Positions 25,693 through 26,548 of a DNA stretch of 26,548 bases are shown here, one piece after another. Position numbers and translations under genes: made by a program. Origin of the DNA: an uncultured Oscillospiraceae bacterium (lineage in GTDB: Bacteria > Bacillota > Clostridia > Oscillospirales > Acutalibacteraceae); NCBI GenBank assembly GCA_900543525.1, contig UQRS01000025.1:1-26548 (forward strand), in the 5' to 3' direction. Under the pieces are notes generated by a model that searched no databases, had not been told where the DNA came from, and saw nothing but the letters and a program-made list of their open reading frames with translations. Numbering within the stretch: the first letter of the stretch is position 1; the number at the start of each line of letters is the position of its first letter.

Positions 25693-25910
25693 GGGGGAAA
25701 ATAAGGGATGGCGGAAAGCGCCGCAGCGGGCGAAGCGACCTGCCCGGCGATGGCATTAGAACCATTCATTCCTTCCAATTAAAATAAATGTTTTTAAGTG
25801 TTTTTGTAAATTTGAAATATATTTTGTAAAAATGCTTTATAAATACAAAAAAGATATGTCATAATATAAAGGGTTCATAAAATAGCAGATTTTTACAGGA
25901 GGGTGAAAAC
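25693..25910. other. Intergenic stretch before the dockerin gene
   Basis: The first part (25705-25760) is a GC-rich patch with short inverted repeats: GGCG/CGCC near 25710-25722 and GCGGGC/GCCCGGC near 25725-25748. It matches no riboswitch I recognise. The rest (25780-25880) is strongly AT-rich. A CATAAT box (25859-25864) with a poor TTATAA at about 17 bases upstream is the only promoter candidate for the following gene, and an AGGAGGG site precedes its ATG. Confidence 0.4.
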
Positions 25911-26444
25911 ATGAAAAAGGTAATATCCGGTTTGCTCGTTTTGGCATTGCTCGTAGGGTGTACATGTCTTGCCGCGGCGGCGCTGCCGGCCGGGGCGGAA
26001 ATTCCGGATGATGCCCGGATTTCGGAGGATACCTTCACGGTGATGGTCACACCTCCCACCCAGCATCCGGCGGAGGAGGAAATCTGCACTCTGGTCGACG
26101 CGAGCATCAAAAAGGTGGTCGAGTACAAAAATGGGGATGGCGAACTGACCCTCCGCATTGTGATCTATACCCTGAATCAGCCGGGGAGAGAGGCTGTCAT
26201 CGCCGCCATTGACCGGATCAACAGCACCTACCCCGCGGGAGAGATTCTCGCCGAGCCGAGCTATATCACCGGAATCGACGATCCCGGCCCGCTTACGGTC
26301 GCCGACGTTGTCCAGCTGCGGAAGCTGATTCTGGCCACTGGAACGCCGTCTGCACAAATGCTTGAAAAATACGATTTTTCGCACGACGGCCTCCTCTCCA
26401 TCACGGACGTTGTCCTTATGCGTCAGGCGATTTTGAAAGGATAA
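25911..26444 (+). CDS. Small secreted dockerin-type protein
   Basis: This 177-residue protein starts with a signal (MKKVISGLLVLALLVGC then TCLAAAALPAGA); LVGC could make it a lipoprotein, or a signal peptidase I site after AGA could release it. The C-terminal ~60 residues form a type I dockerin: the second repeat, YDFSHDGLLSITDVVLMRQAIL, has a good calcium-binding loop (Asp-Phe-Ser-His-Asp-Gly), while the first (GIDDPGPLTVADVVQLRKLI) is degenerate. The middle (LRIVIYTLNQPGREAVIAAI, then INSTYPAGEILAEPSYI) resembles by eye the small alpha-beta domain of protease propeptides and inhibitors (I9 type), which end in a similar AEPNY motif. No catalytic domain is present. It could be a cellulosome-attached inhibitor or an orphan dockerin. 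An AGGAGGG site supports the start. Confidence 0.75.
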   Translation: MKKVISGLLVLALLVGCTCLAAAALPAGAEIPDDARISEDTFTVMVTPPTQHPAEEEICTLVDASIKKVVEYKNGDGELTLRIVIYTLNQPGREAVIAAIDRINSTYPAGEILAEPSYITGIDDPGPLTVADVVQLRKLILATGTPSAQMLEKYDFSHDGLLSITDVVLMRQAILKG

Positions 26445-26493
26445 ATCAGCCTTTCGCCTGCGTTCCAATATGAAAAACCCGACCTCGCCAAAA

Positions 26494-26548
26494 TGAACAG
26501 CACCCCATTTGTTAGACAAGTATGATATACTATCTAATAAGTGGGGTG
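26494..26548 (+). mobile_element. Probable left end of an IS3-family insertion sequence (cut by the window)
   Basis: TGAACAGCACCCCATTTGTT (26494-26513), continuing as AGACA, resembles the terminal inverted repeats of IS3/IS150-type elements. CACCCCATTTGTTAGACA (26501-26518) is an imperfect inverted repeat (15 of 18) of TATCTAATAAGTGGGGTG (26531-26548), a subterminal arrangement also seen in such elements before the first transposase gene. The transposase would lie beyond the window, so the assignment is provisional. Confidence 0.45.

Noticed and set aside
25700..25775. Riboswitch (for example cyclic-di-GMP type) before the dockerin gene
   Set aside because: There are GC-rich short hairpins, but the conserved core bases of known classes are not present.

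Overview
The window looks like a chromosomal piece of a GC-rich anaerobic Clostridia bacterium, most likely of the Ruminococcaceae/Oscillospiraceae kind. This rests on a type III glutamine synthetase, an ANTAR-type regulator next to glutamine synthetase, a dockerin protein, split glutamate synthase genes and Gram-positive style ribosome binding sites, terminators and sigma-A promoters. I cannot name the species.

Left part (1-7205). Two tandem, hairpin-rich, ~130-bp non-coding units (49-300) are followed by a short type I-C CRISPR array (515-1012). A minus-strand interference operon cas3-cas5c-cas8c-cas7 (6843 down to 1081) reads towards the array. No cas4, cas1 or cas2 lies in the window, and the array starts about 70 bases after cas7. 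The repeats differ from one another in almost every copy, yet their stems are kept. The stem mismatches read as G-U pairs only on the minus strand, which is the expected pre-crRNA strand. This suggests an old array that no longer acquires spacers but may still be expressed.

Middle part (7293-13914). A minus-strand PAP2 phosphatase and a minus-strand GH38 alpha-mannosidase are followed by a divergent amino-acid ABC transporter operon (binding lipoprotein, permease, ATPase). The binding protein appears circularly permuted: the segment that normally ends a family-3 solute-binding protein sits directly after the lipoprotein signal.

Right part (13923-25692) is a nitrogen-assimilation island on the plus strand. 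It holds a five-gene split glutamate synthase (class II amidotransferase, ferredoxin-FMN synthase core, 4Fe-4S protein, FAD/NAD(P)H oxidoreductase, GXGXG domain), a type I glutamine synthetase with a downstream ANTAR regulator, a type III glutamine synthetase, and an ammonium channel fused to a P-II domain. The leaders of the glutamate synthase operon, glnN and amt each carry a hairpin with a six-base loop of the form AAAG(G/A)N. In each, the hairpin shares bases with an intrinsic terminator. This is the layout expected for ANTAR antitermination, so the ANTAR protein encoded in the middle of the island is the natural regulator. I consider this candidate regulon and the permuted binding protein the most interesting signals here.

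The right edge holds a small secreted dockerin protein (25911-26444) and what looks like the left end of an IS3-type insertion sequence cut off by the window border. I saw no tRNA or rRNA genes.
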